Shown here in pieces: positions 49,304 through 58,950 of a DNA stretch of 64,000 bases (position 1 is its first letter; each line of letters begins with the position of its first letter). The stretch covers positions 2,294,001-2,358,000 of the forward strand of contig NZ_CP119423.1 of assembly GCF_029223585.1 (NCBI RefSeq), written 5' to 3'. Under the pieces are notes generated by a model. That model made no database searches. It saw nothing but the letters and a program-made list of their open reading frames with translations, and was not told the origin of the DNA. Source of the stretch: Photobacterium sp. DA100 (lineage in GTDB: Bacteria; Pseudomonadota; Gammaproteobacteria; Enterobacterales; Vibrionaceae). The translations under genes and the position numbers were made by a program.

Positions 49304-50467
49304 TTAGGCAAGTGCACCCGCGCCAGCTTTTGCTTTACACACGTAAATGGTTTCTTTCAGCCCAGTCTCTGCCTCATACGTCTCAGCAAGGGCGGCCTTC
49401 ACCTCTTCAACCAATGCCGGCGGGACAATTGACACAACGCAGCCGCCAAAACCACCGCCAGTCATACGCACACCACCTTGTTCGCCAATCACGGCTTTAA
49501 CGGTATCAACAATGAAATCAATCTCACGGACCGTAATTTCAAAATCGTCGCGCATCGAGGCATGAGATTCTGCCATCAGCTCTCCCATACGCTTCATGTC
49601 ACCTTGGCTCAAAGCGATAGCGGCTTCTTCAGTGCGATCATTTTCGGTGATCACGTGGCGAGCACGCTTGGCCACCATTTCGTCAAGCTCCTCTACACGA
49701 GCATTGAACTGCTCAATCGTGACGTCACGCAGTGCTTTCACACCGAAAATACGGGCCGCTTCTTCACATTGCTCACGGCGAGTGTTGTACTCGCTGTCAA
49801 CCAAACCACGCTTTTTGTTGGAGTTGATGATAACCACCGCCATATCTTCCGGCATAGAGACAGCTTTGGTCTCCAGCGAACGACAGTCAATCAGCAAGGC
49901 ATGGTTGGCTTGACCTTCGGCAGAGATCAACTGATCCATAATGCCGCAGTTACACCCTACAAATTCGTTTTCCGCCTGCTGGCCATTCAGGGCAATCTCC
50001 TGCTGGCTGATTTCTAGCGCATAGAGTGTCTTGAATGTCTGCCCAATCACCACTTCCAGTGCCGCAGAAGAGCTCAAGCCCGCACCTTGCGGAACATTGC
50101 CGCTTACGGCGATGTCGGCACCGGCAAACTCATAGCCACGGCCTCGCAGACACTTCACGACACCTTTGATGTAGTTGATCCACATACACTCTTCGTCGAA
50201 AGCAATCTCTGAAGTCAGGTCGAACTCTTTGGTTTGATTACCGTAATCCACAGACACCACGCGCACAATATTGTCATCACGACGGGCTGCTGCAACAACC
50301 GCTTGGTAATCAATCGCGCACGGCAGAACGAAACCGTCGTTATAGTCGGTATGCTCACCGATCAGGTTCACGCGACCCGGTGCTTGGATAAGATGCGTCG
50401 CTTGGTAACCCAGTACGGAAGAAAATGAAGTATTAACAGCGTCGATCAGCAATTGTGTTTTAGACAT
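49304..50467 (-). CDS. galK: Galactokinase GalK
   Basis: A 387-residue GHMP-family kinase that phosphorylates alpha-galactose with ATP. The galactokinase signature is [20 protein letters not shown] (about 30-49), the ATP motif is [12 protein letters not shown] (about 132-143), and the C-terminal GHMP motif is [13 protein letters not shown] (about 343-355). Ribosome site AAAGGAA is present. It lies 30 bases after galT in galETKM. Confidence 0.95.
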   Translation of the reverse strand: MSKTQLLIDAVNTSFSSVLGYQATHLIQAPGRVNLIGEHTDYNDGFVLPCAIDYQAVVAAARRDDNIVRVVSVDYGNQTKEFDLTSEIAFDEECMWINYIKGVVKCLRGRGYEFAGADIAVSGNVPQGAGLSSSAALEVVIGQTFKTLYALEISQQEIALNGQQAENEFVGCNCGIMDQLISAEGQANHALLIDCRSLETKAVSMPEDMAVVIINSNKKRGLVDSEYNTRREQCEEAARIFGVKALRDVTIEQFNARVEELDEMVAKRARHVITENDRTEEAAIALSQGDMKRMGELMAESHASMRDDFEITVREIDFIVDTVKAVIGEQGGVRMTGGGFGGCVVSIVPPALVEEVKAALAETYEAETGLKETIYVCKAKAGAGALA

Positions 50468-50497
50468 AAAATGTTCCTTTCTTTCTGTATGGGTTGC

Positions 50498-51556
50498 TTA
50501 TTCTTGTTCGCGGTAATGGACGTCGCTTAGGGCACGCAACTTGTCTGCTGCCTGCTCTGCCGTCAGGTCACGCTGGCTTTCAGCCAGCATTTCATAACCC
50601 ACCATGAACTTGCGCACGGTGGCAGAGCGCAGTAGTGGCGGATAGAAGATGGCATGAAGCTGCCAGTGTTCGGTCGAAGTATCACCTTCTTTGAAGAACG
50701 GTGCGTAGTGCCAGCCCATAGAGTAAGGGAACGAGCACTTGAACAGGTTGTCGTAACGGCTGGTTAGCTTTTTGATCGCAACGGCAAGGTCATCACGCTG
50801 CTCGTCGGTTAGGTCGTTCATGCGACGGATATGGGTTTTCGGCATCAGCATGGTTTCAAATGGCCATGCCGCCCAATAAGGTACGACGGCGATCCAATGT
50901 TCCGTTTCAACGACCGTGCGGGAGCCATCTGCCATTTCTGCCTTAGCATAATCCACCAGCAGGTTCGAGCCATGCTGTTGGTAGTAGCCACGCATGTTTT
51001 CATCCTTACGAGCAATTTCATTTGGCAAGAAACTATTAGCCCAAATCTGACCGTGCGGGTGTGGCTGGGAGCAGCCCATCGTTGCCCCTTTGTTTTCAAA
51101 TGCCTGAACCCAAACGTATTCCGTGCCAAGCTCTTCGATTTGATCGTTCCAAGTGTCAATCACCTTGCGGATCGTCCCCACAGGCAACTCAGGCAGCGTT
51201 TTACTGTGATCAGGAGAGAAGCAAATCACACGGCTCAGGCCGCGAGCACTTTCACAGCGGAATAACGGATTATCCGATTCAGGCGCATCCGGCGTTGACG
51301 GTGTCAGTGCCGCATGGTCATTGTTGAACACATAGGTATCGGCATAGTCAGGGTTTTTATCACCTGAGACACGGGTGTTGGTCGGGCAAAGGAAACATTC
51401 ACTGTCGTAGGCCTTGTCTTCTGCCTGTTGCGGTGTTTCATCAGCCCCCTGCCACGGGCGCTTAGCACGATGCGGAGAAACCAAAATATATTGTCCCGTC
51501 AACGGATTGTAACGACGATGAGGGTGGTCGACAGGGTTAAACTTTTGCTCAGACAT
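50498..51556 (-). CDS. galT: Galactose-1-phosphate uridylyltransferase GalT
   Basis: A 352-residue transferase exchanging UMP between UDP-glucose and galactose 1-phosphate. The active histidine lies in [13 protein letters not shown] (about 160-172). Zinc ligands are visible as CFLCP (about 52-56) and later His residues. [20 protein letters not shown] marks the N terminus. The ATG at 51556 (MSEQKF) is preferred: GGGAG lies nine bases upstream, whereas the longer frame starts at a TTG. Spacers of about 100 and 30 bases separate it from galE and galK. Confidence 0.95.
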   Translation of the reverse strand: MSEQKFNPVDHPHRRYNPLTGQYILVSPHRAKRPWQGADETPQQAEDKAYDSECFLCPTNTRVSGDKNPDYADTYVFNNDHAALTPSTPDAPESDNPLFRCESARGLSRVICFSPDHSKTLPELPVGTIRKVIDTWNDQIEELGTEYVWVQAFENKGATMGCSQPHPHGQIWANSFLPNEIARKDENMRGYYQQHGSNLLVDYAKAEMADGSRTVVETEHWIAVVPYWAAWPFETMLMPKTHIRRMNDLTDEQRDDLAVAIKKLTSRYDNLFKCSFPYSMGWHYAPFFKEGDTSTEHWQLHAIFYPPLLRSATVRKFMVGYEMLAESQRDLTAEQAADKLRALSDVHYREQE

Positions 51557-51660
51557 TATCAAAACTCCCAATTGCAGATTGGCTGCAAAACATAAAGGTA
51601 GGAGCAGGCATACTTAGGGGGTGAAGATACCGCCTGCTTCCAAAATCATCTCAAAACGAA

Positions 51661-52671
51661 TTAGTAACCGTTCGGGTTCTCAGATTGCCAGCGCCAGGTA
51701 TCGGCAGCCATCGCAGTCACATCAAATTTGGCTTCCCAGCCCAGCTCCTCTCGAGCTTTTGCCGGATCCGCCCAGCACTCGGCAATATCGCCCGGGCGGC
51801 GAGGACACATTTTATAAGCCACATCATGACCACAGGCTTGACTAAAGGCGTCAACCATTTCGAGCACACTGCTACCCTTGCCGGTACCTAGGTTATAAAT
51901 ATGCAGGCCAGGCTTTTCGCCAACAGTACGCAGGGCCGCAATATGGCCATCGGCCAAATCCATAACGTGGATGTAATCACGAATGCCAGTCCCGTCCGGT
52001 GTTGGGTAGTCATTACCAAACACAGAGAGGAATTCTCGGCGCCCTACCGCAACTTGGGCGATAAATGGCATCAGGTTATTAGGAATGCCCTGCGGGTCTT
52101 CCCCCATAATGCCCGATGGATGGGCGCCAACCGGGTTGAAGTAACGCAGCAAGGTGATACTCATTTCCGGTACCGCAACCTGAATATCACGCAGGCACTC
52201 TTCGACCATGTACTTGCTGCGACCGTAAGGGTTGGTGACTTGACCTGTTGGTGTCGTTTCTTTGATTGGGATTTCGGTAGGATCACCATATACCGTAGCG
52301 GATGAGCTAAACACTAAGCTGTTCACGCCTGCCTGCTTCATGGCATCAACGAGCATCAATGTGCCATGGACATTGTTGTCATAATATTCAAGCGGTTTTT
52401 GCACTGACTCACCCACGGCCTTCAAGCCCGCAAAATGGATCACAGAGCGAATTTCATGCTCTGAGAAAATTTGATCCAATATTTCACGATCACGAATATC
52501 ACCTTGATAGAAAGTCGGTGTTACACCTGTCAGTGTATCAACCCGCTCAAGCACGGCTTCTTTACTATTGCAAAGGTTGTCCAGAATGATTGGTTCAAGA
52601 CCTGCCTCAATCATTTGTACACAGGTATGGCTTCCGATATATCCCATACCACCCGTTACTAATACCTTCAT
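51661..52671 (-). CDS. galE: UDP-glucose 4-epimerase GalE
   Basis: A 336-residue short-chain dehydrogenase-type epimerase. The NAD-binding motif is GGMGYIGSH (about 7-15) and the catalytic residues are in SSSATVYG and YGRSKYMVE (Tyr and Lys about 149 and 153). It converts UDP-galactose to UDP-glucose, linking galactose to both glycolysis and surface polysaccharide synthesis. The start at 52671 has GGGAG in front; a GTG six codons earlier is less likely. It is first in galETKM, with CRP and GalR sites about 110-140 bp upstream. Confidence 0.95.
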   Translation of the reverse strand: MKVLVTGGMGYIGSHTCVQMIEAGLEPIILDNLCNSKEAVLERVDTLTGVTPTFYQGDIRDREILDQIFSEHEIRSVIHFAGLKAVGESVQKPLEYYDNNVHGTLMLVDAMKQAGVNSLVFSSSATVYGDPTEIPIKETTPTGQVTNPYGRSKYMVEECLRDIQVAVPEMSITLLRYFNPVGAHPSGIMGEDPQGIPNNLMPFIAQVAVGRREFLSVFGNDYPTPDGTGIRDYIHVMDLADGHIAALRTVGEKPGLHIYNLGTGKGSSVLEMVDAFSQACGHDVAYKMCPRRPGDIAECWADPAKAREELGWEAKFDVTAMAADTWRWQSENPNGY

Positions 52672-52776
52672 CACTCTCTCCCAACTCACTCGCTATGACA
52701 GCCCAAACCACCTCAACGAGAACAACCTCTTGTTCTTAACTGCGAGCAAGTTTATCAATAAGCTCAAAATGAAATC

Positions 52777-52792
52777 TGTGATCATTGCCACA
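52777..52792. promoter_or_regulatory. CRP-like site upstream of galE
   Basis: TGTGATCATTGCCACA matches TGTGA-N6-TCACA with one mismatch. Three bases separate it from the GalR operator, the same close arrangement as at the E. coli gal promoter. Confidence 0.6.
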
Positions 52793-52794
52793 TT

Positions 52795-52810
52795 GTGTAA
52801 ACGTTTCCAC
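52795..52810. promoter_or_regulatory. GalR operator upstream of galE
   Basis: GTGTAAACGTTTCCAC fits the GalR consensus GTGKAANCGNTTNCAC at all defined positions and differs from the E. coli external gal operator at one base. It lies about 130 bp upstream of galE. Confidence 0.85.
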
Positions 52811-53160
52811 AAATTACAACGCATTGATGGGTTCCGTTCATTTTATCAGTCAAGCACTCTCCATTAAGGAAAATCAATAAAAACATTATTATTCATAAAT
52901 ATATGAAGATTTCGTGGAGTAAGGAACATTGGGTTCGTGCTTGGTACACCGTAAAGTCAACGATGAACAAAATCTGACAGCCAGTGAAAACGATTACCCT
53001 TAATCAAAGGAAGTTATCTAACAGCAATAAGAAAGGAGAACGAAATACAAGCCAAACACCTATGCAATGTGATGCGCAAAGCTAATTTAACATTTTGATA
53101 TGCATCTACTGGCAGTTAAAAGCTATACTAACCGAGTTTGATAAGTATCATGGATAAAGT

Positions 53161-56100
53161 ATGAAAACTGCTATATTACGATTTTTACTATTTTTCATAC
53201 CCTTACTGACTATTACGTCAGCATCTATCTATTATATTTACAGCGAAGATATCACTCAGCTCAACCATCGCATTCAAGATCGAGAGAATAGCCGCCATCA
53301 ATCCTCTTTACACATTACCCGGTTACACTTCGCGCCGATTATTGAAGATCTCCGTTACATCAGTGAAAAAACAATAGAGTTATCCCAATCTCAACACTCC
53401 ATCGAGCGACAGCACGAGATCCTGACCGCAACATTCCAGCGTATATCAACAACCCGCTCCTACTATGATCAGGTGCGGTTGATCAACGATCAGGGCCAGG
53501 AAGTTATCAGGGTAAACAAAGAAGTTGGCGGAACTGAAGCAGTCACGAAAGATAAATTGCAAAATAAAAGCCACCGTGACTATGTTCAGAAAGCCCTAAA
53601 CATCCCGCCGGGTAGTTTTTACACCTCTCAATTCGACCTTAATCAAGAAAATGGCAAAGTCGAACTCCCTCACAAACCCATGCTGAGGTTTGTCAGCCAT
53701 GTGAAAATTAACGGCAAAAGCTGGTTGCTTACACTCAATTATCTCGGTATCGACTATCTTGAAGAGCTCAAAGAGCAATACGGCTGGGACCAAGTGCAAA
53801 ACTGGTTAATAAACAGCGATGGTCAATGGTTGCTTGGTCCGACAGCAGAAAGTGCATGGCAATTCATGCCAACCTTGGTCGATCCCCAACAGCAGGATTT
53901 TAATACCCTATACCCTTCTCTCTGGAATGAGATTAAGAACAACAACCGCGGCCAAGTCATTATTGGCGACTTCCTGTATACCTATACCCGCTTTTTCTCC
54001 GGTTCAACCTTCAAAGGAGAAGATAGTTTTACCCTGCCTTTTCAGGGTACCGACTTACCCTGGACAATCATATCCAAAATCAACATGGCGGAAGCGGTGG
54101 CCGAACTTGCTTTCACTAAAAAGCGTATCGTCAAACTGGTCATTTTCACCGCGTTAATCATCTGTTTGGCTTCTGGGTGCCTAGTACTGGCCTGGCATCT
54201 ATCCCAGTTATTGAATGCCCAGCGCAAAATGACACTAAAAATTCAAGATACCGCCTTACAATACGCAACGGTATTGCGCCATGTACCAGACGGACTAATG
54301 ACCCTCGACCAAGAGATGAAAGTTGTCACCGCCAATAATGCCGCGAGGCAGATATTATCCCTTGGTAATAAGGACATTACTGGCTCTACCCTGACAAAAC
54401 TATTACCCGGGACGCAATTCCGCCGACAGATGGAAGCGATTATTGAACAATTGCATCAATTGCGCGAGAAGAAACAACCCACAATCAAGATCCGGTTGCA
54501 GTTCACCAACCTGAAAACCAAGCATATTGAGGTCATCGCTACAGAAACGATCTACAGCTCAAGCCGTGAAATTTTGCTTAACCTGCGTGATGTGACCTAC
54601 TGGATTGAACGAGAGGAAAAACTCAAGAGCATGTCGCGTGCCCTTGAACAGAGCAACGACTCTATCATTATTACGGACAAAAGAGGTGTGGTGGAGTATG
54701 TTAACCGCTCTTTCGAAGAGCATAACGGTATCAGATCCAAAGACATTATTGGTAAACAATCAATTGAATTGTTGAGAAATACACTCAACAACCTCAATGA
54801 CGTCAAGCATGTGCAAAAACAACTAAAAGACGGCCATGTTATTGAGCGCGTTATTGCCCGCAAACAGGGTGATGAGCAGGTCATCTATGAAGAAAAAACC
54901 ATTGCCCCTATTCGTAACAGCCGCGGAAAAATTAGCCACTATATTTCCACCGGCAAGGACATCACAGAGCGGGTATTATTTGAGAACCGCTTGCACCGTC
55001 TCGTGCATTACGATTTGTTAACTGAACTGCCAAACCGAACCTTGCTACAACAACAACTCGGTGCCGCAGTGAAATGCAATAAGCTCCACGGAGAGAACAT
55101 CGCTCTGCTTTCTCTGGATTTGGATTATTTCAAGCAGATCAACGATTCTCTAGGACATGCAGTCGGCGACAAGGTGATCCAAACTGCCGCGAAGCGTATT
55201 CAGCGTCTATTAAGAGAAACGGACTTCCTCGCCAGACTTGGTGGTGACGAGTTCGCCATTCTCCTATCGCAAAATGCCAACTTGCAAAATGTCACCAATA
55301 TTGCGACGCGTATCTTGAAACACATCTCGGCTCCTCTCGTTGTGGAAGGCAAGGAGCTGTTTTTAACCGCCAGCATCGGTATCAGTTTCTTCCCCGATGA
55401 CTCGGAGATCGCTGAGAATATCAGTAAATATGCAGATATCGCCCTGTACCGAGCCAAAGAGCAAGGGCGTAACCAATTCTGTTTCTATACCCAGGAAATG
55501 GGCGTACACAGCATACAGCAAATTCAATTGGAATCTGAATTACGACGCACTGTGGGTACTGATCGCTATGAGTTTTACTATCAACCCAAAGTTCATGCCC
55601 ATGATCATGAAATATCAGGTATTGAAGCCCTGCTAAGATGGCGAAATAAACACGGCGAGCATGAGTCACCACTCAATATTATCCCGATACTTGAACGCTC
55701 TGGCGTCATTATTGAAGCGGGAGAGCACTTGATACATAAAGCCTGCCAACAATTAAAAGATTGGCAGAGCAAAGGAATCTATCTCAACTTTGCCATTAAT
55801 ATCTCGGCCCAGCAGTTATTGGGATCAAATATCGTCGAAACAATCGACAAAGCGATCATTCAAGCTGGCTGTGATCCCAGATATCTCGAAATAGAGATCA
55901 CCGAAACCGTCATCATGTCCGATGTTAATACGGCACTAGACAAGCTAATTAAGCTTGAAGCCCTTGGGGTTAAAATTGCTATCGATGATTTCGGAACCGG
56001 CTATTCATCACTCGCTTACCTGAGCCGTTTCCCAATCCACATTCTCAAGATTGATCGCGAGTTCATCAAAGATCTGCCTTGGAACAAAGATAATATTGCT

Positions 56101-56328
56101 ATCACCCGCTCAATCGTCGAACTGGCTCATAACTTGAATATGCGAGTTGTAGCCGAAGGCGTAGAAACCCAGTCTCAACGTGATTTTCTGGTGAGCATCG
56201 GAGTTGAGGAGTTCCAAGGCTTCTTATTCGGCCGACCTCAACCAGTCGAGGAATTTGAACAGCATTACCTCAAAAAAGCTGAAGACAATGCTCCAAACGC
56301 AATCAAGATAAAAGATTCAGAGGTGTAA
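53161..56328 (+). CDS. Membrane PAS-GGDEF-EAL protein (c-di-GMP turnover)
   Basis: A 1055-residue sensor. Helix 1 (about 6-24), a periplasmic dCache-like domain (about 30-318), helix 2 (about 322-346), two PAS domains (about 360-470 and 485-605), GGDEF (about 615-780) and EAL (about 800-1040). Both catalytic domains look intact: GGDEF at 694-698, the product-inhibition I-site RETD at 685-688, EALLRW from 822, ISAQQL, EITETVIM, IDDFGTGYS, AEGVE and QGFLFGRP. It could both make and break c-di-GMP; which activity wins cannot be told from sequence. It is divergent from galE but no functional link is evident. Confidence 0.9.
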   Translation: MKTAILRFLLFFIPLLTITSASIYYIYSEDITQLNHRIQDRENSRHQSSLHITRLHFAPIIEDLRYISEKTIELSQSQHSIERQHEILTATFQRISTTRSYYDQVRLINDQGQEVIRVNKEVGGTEAVTKDKLQNKSHRDYVQKALNIPPGSFYTSQFDLNQENGKVELPHKPMLRFVSHVKINGKSWLLTLNYLGIDYLEELKEQYGWDQVQNWLINSDGQWLLGPTAESAWQFMPTLVDPQQQDFNTLYPSLWNEIKNNNRGQVIIGDFLYTYTRFFSGSTFKGEDSFTLPFQGTDLPWTIISKINMAEAVAELAFTKKRIVKLVIFTALIICLASGCLVLAWHLSQLLNAQRKMTLKIQDTALQYATVLRHVPDGLMTLDQEMKVVTANNAARQILSLGNKDITGSTLTKLLPGTQFRRQMEAIIEQLHQLREKKQPTIKIRLQFTNLKTKHIEVIATETIYSSSREILLNLRDVTYWIEREEKLKSMSRALEQSNDSIIITDKRGVVEYVNRSFEEHNGIRSKDIIGKQSIELLRNTLNNLNDVKHVQKQLKDGHVIERVIARKQGDEQVIYEEKTIAPIRNSRGKISHYISTGKDITERVLFENRLHRLVHYDLLTELPNRTLLQQQLGAAVKCNKLHGENIALLSLDLDYFKQINDSLGHAVGDKVIQTAAKRIQRLLRETDFLARLGGDEFAILLSQNANLQNVTNIATRILKHISAPLVVEGKELFLTASIGISFFPDDSEIAENISKYADIALYRAKEQGRNQFCFYTQEMGVHSIQQIQLESELRRTVGTDRYEFYYQPKVHAHDHEISGIEALLRWRNKHGEHESPLNIIPILERSGVIIEAGEHLIHKACQQLKDWQSKGIYLNFAINISAQQLLGSNIVETIDKAIIQAGCDPRYLEIEITETVIMSDVNTALDKLIKLEALGVKIAIDDFGTGYSSLAYLSRFPIHILKIDREFIKDLPWNKDNIAITRSIVELAHNLNMRVVAEGVETQSQRDFLVSIGVEEFQGFLFGRPQPVEEFEQHYLKKAEDNAPNAIKIKDSEV

Positions 56329-56910
56329 CCTGAACCTTTCCCGGCATCGCGAAGGGTAAAAACGAAAAAAAATTGATCTCACGCGTATTATATACGCTGT
56401 TTTATTAATCACCCGTGACCAAAAATCAATCTCAGTTATCATTTAGCAAGAATAGGATAAAAAAATTCAAAAAAATATAGGGCGAAAAACACTCACCTCG
56501 ATGATATTTACCCCTAAAGATCCAATTAGGTTACAAAATAAACAACAATTTCAGAGGCGTAACATATTAATTACATTGATTCTTGACAGATATATTCCGC
56601 TTTTTTCGTATGGATATTCACTATTAAAGCAATAGCCTGCTGATTTTAAAGCGGTCACGTTTTCATTCTGAAGCATTTCTTATCTTTTGAATTGATTATC
56701 AACAAAGCTCCAACAAATCAATTCTAAGAACATTACAATAACAAAGCACCTTGCAGCTTTGTCTTAAAATATACATAAGCACAATAATCAAAACATAAAC
56801 AACCAAGTGATAACCAAGGGTCTACACTATTGCAGTTGAAATGGCAATATAGGCAGTCGCCATTTTAGGCGGTAAAATTAACGCCTGAGAAAAAATGAAA
56901 AGACATAATC
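56329..56910. other. 582-bp AT-rich spacer before gltS
   Basis: Very AT-rich, no convincing gene or hairpin. It presumably holds the gltS promoter. Confidence 0.4.
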
Positions 56911-58134
56911 ATGAATTCAGTTATACAAGTAAGCGAACTTGAGTCGTTTCTCATTGCGATTATTGTGCTTTTTCTTGGCTACTTCATTAATAGCAAAGTA
57001 AAGGTATTCCAAAAGTACAATATTCCTGAGCCTATTGTTGGCGGATTAATTGTTGCTGTACTTATTGCAGTCTTACATACACAAGGTGTCGATATAACCT
57101 TCAAGCTAAGCCTCAAAGACACACTCATGCAGATGTTCTTTGCCACGGTCGGCTTAGCCGCTAGCTTTAAATTATTAGCCAAAGGTGGCTCTCGGGTATT
57201 CTTGTTCCTTGGTGTTGCAACACTCTATATCGTTATCCAAAATGCCGTTGGTGTAAGCCTAAGCACTATGCTTGGCCTTGACCCTCTCCTGGGGCTGATG
57301 GTGGGCTCTATCACCCTTTCTGGCGGCCATGGTACAGGCGCGGCATGGTCACAGACGTTTGCGGATAGCTATGGCCTACAGACCCTAGAACTGTCAATGG
57401 CAGCAGCCACATTTGGCTTGGTCATGGGCGGAATCATTGGCGGTCCTGTCGCACAGCGGCTGATCAATCGGTTTTCACTGAAGTCGGAGTTCGGTATTGG
57501 CGAGAAACACCATATTGAACACCCTGATCTGGTCACATATAGCGACCACGAAGAGGATCGCATTACCGCGAAGAATACAATCGAAGTACTCTTTATCCTG
57601 CTGATCTGTGTCGCTGGCGCTGCACATGTGAAAGAGTTTATCGACGGCTTTGGTATTAGCTGGCTACGTATCCCTGACTTTGTCTACGCACTCTTTATCG
57701 GTGTATTCATTACCAACATTTGTGAGACAACCAAGGTTTACAAAATCAATAATGAAACCGTCGATGCCCTGGGCACCATTTCACTTTCCCTGTTCCTGGC
57801 TATGGCTTTAATGAGCCTGCAGCTGTGGGAGTTGCTTGGCCTTGCATTGCCAATGATTGTGATTTTGTCGGTACAAACGGTTACCTTGGCGACATTTGCC
57901 TACTTTGTCACTTTCCGACTCATGGGCAAAAGCTATGATGCAGCAGTAATTGCAGGCGGCCACTGTGGCTTTGGTATGGGTGCGACCCCTACAGCTGTAA
58001 TGAATATGGGGGCACTCGTTTCACGCAATGGCCCATCGCCGCAGGCATTTATGGTCGTCCCTATTGTCGGTGCCTTCTTTATCGACATCGCGAACCTTAT
58101 TGTTCTACAAACCTACATCAGCTTCATTCAATAA
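56911..58134 (+). CDS. gltS: Sodium/glutamate symporter GltS
   Basis: A 407-residue, roughly ten-helix inner-membrane symporter taking up glutamate with Na+. The two internally related halves each have a glycine-rich reentrant loop: GSITLSGGHGTGAAWSQTF (about 130-148) and AGGHCGFGMGATPTAVMNMG (about 348-367). PEPIVGGLIVAV near residue 40 is also typical. Monocistronic, with a terminator directly after. Confidence 0.92.
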   Translation: MNSVIQVSELESFLIAIIVLFLGYFINSKVKVFQKYNIPEPIVGGLIVAVLIAVLHTQGVDITFKLSLKDTLMQMFFATVGLAASFKLLAKGGSRVFLFLGVATLYIVIQNAVGVSLSTMLGLDPLLGLMVGSITLSGGHGTGAAWSQTFADSYGLQTLELSMAAATFGLVMGGIIGGPVAQRLINRFSLKSEFGIGEKHHIEHPDLVTYSDHEEDRITAKNTIEVLFILLICVAGAAHVKEFIDGFGISWLRIPDFVYALFIGVFITNICETTKVYKINNETVDALGTISLSLFLAMALMSLQLWELLGLALPMIVILSVQTVTLATFAYFVTFRLMGKSYDAAVIAGGHCGFGMGATPTAVMNMGALVSRNGPSPQAFMVVPIVGAFFIDIANLIVLQTYISFIQ

Positions 58135-58147
58135 TCCCCCTCACCTT

Positions 58148-58171
58148 GCCGGGCCTCTATGGCCCGGCTTT
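58148..58171 (+). terminator. Terminator of gltS
   Basis: An 8-bp GC-rich stem (GCCGGGCC / GGCCCGGC), 5-base loop, short T-run. Confidence 0.75.
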
Positions 58172-58381
58172 GCCGTTCGGCTTCTCCCAGCTATTATTAT
58201 TTTATAGAGCCTTAACTATTAGGTTGATGACTGCATCAACTGGTTATAACAACGAACAGAAAAAGATCTTCTCTCGTTTAGGGTGCGCTTTATTAATGGC
58301 CACAAGCGTCTGTGGTATGTCTGTTGAACCTATACCTATCGTCAAGTTCGGTAGGGTCATGAAGAGCGTGGGAGTATCAAT

Positions 58382-58618
58382 ATGTTAGGTGAAAATCATG
58401 CACTGTTTATCGAGTACCCAGAGCATCAGGACAAAATTAAGGAGCTGAAACAATCTGACGAACACTTCAAGCAAATGGCCGATCGCTACCACCATCTAGA
58501 TCACAAAATCAGAGGCCTTGAAGGTAGTAACATCCCCACAGACGATCACCATTTTACCCAACTCAAATTAGAACGCCTCCAACTGAAAGACAAAATCTAC
58601 AGTATTCTTTCCCACTGA
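58382..58618 (+). CDS. YdcH-family (DUF465) small protein
   Basis: A 78-residue, fully helical protein. FIEYPEHQDKIKELKQSDEHFKQMADRYHHLDHKIRGLE followed by KLERLQLKDKIYSIL is the DUF465/SlyX-like coiled-coil pattern. Family members are common, of unknown role, and often abundant. GGGAG lies seven bases upstream. Confidence 0.8.
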   Translation: MLGENHALFIEYPEHQDKIKELKQSDEHFKQMADRYHHLDHKIRGLEGSNIPTDDHHFTQLKLERLQLKDKIYSILSH

Positions 58619-58950
58619 TCCTGCCACATCCACTTCATACACTATGTCCACATCGCAGGTTTACAAACTGTGATGCGGGCATATATTTACACGTTCACAT
58701 CTCCCCCAAGACTCACCCGCAGCACGGGTAAGCACTTGAATTGTGAGGTTATTTATTATTAACAATATATGAATGGACAAAATCACCGAGGAAACAATTG
58801 TAACTAGATATTTCTAGCTGTTTCCTATTCAAAAAATATTGATAGAATCCGCGCACCTTTAGTAGCAATCAACTTTTGTTAATAAAGACCAATTTTTTTT
58901 GAGTGCAGCATGAGAACCATGCTGCTTACCTTCTAGTGACTGAGAAAACA
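58619..58950. other. Spacer before the OFA transporter gene
   Basis: AT-rich. It probably holds a promoter (TTGATAG...), but I see no operator or hairpin that I can support. Confidence 0.35.

Larger units (their letters stand above)
52672..53160. other. galE promoter region and spacer to the GGDEF-EAL gene
   Basis: Contains the adjacent CRP-like and GalR sites (52777-52810) and a small perfect hairpin AGAACAA/TTGTTCT at 52719-52736 in the galE leader. The other half (52815-53160), AT-rich, must hold the promoter of the divergent GGDEF-EAL gene; no further element was recognised. Confidence 0.6.

Noticed and set aside
52471..52867. Plus-strand frames over the galE 5' end
   Set aside because: Antisense to galE and its operator region; composition not coding-like.
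58146..58388. 80-residue open frame between gltS and ydcH
   Set aside because: It starts inside the gltS terminator, overlaps the ydcH start and has no ribosome site or recognisable domain.
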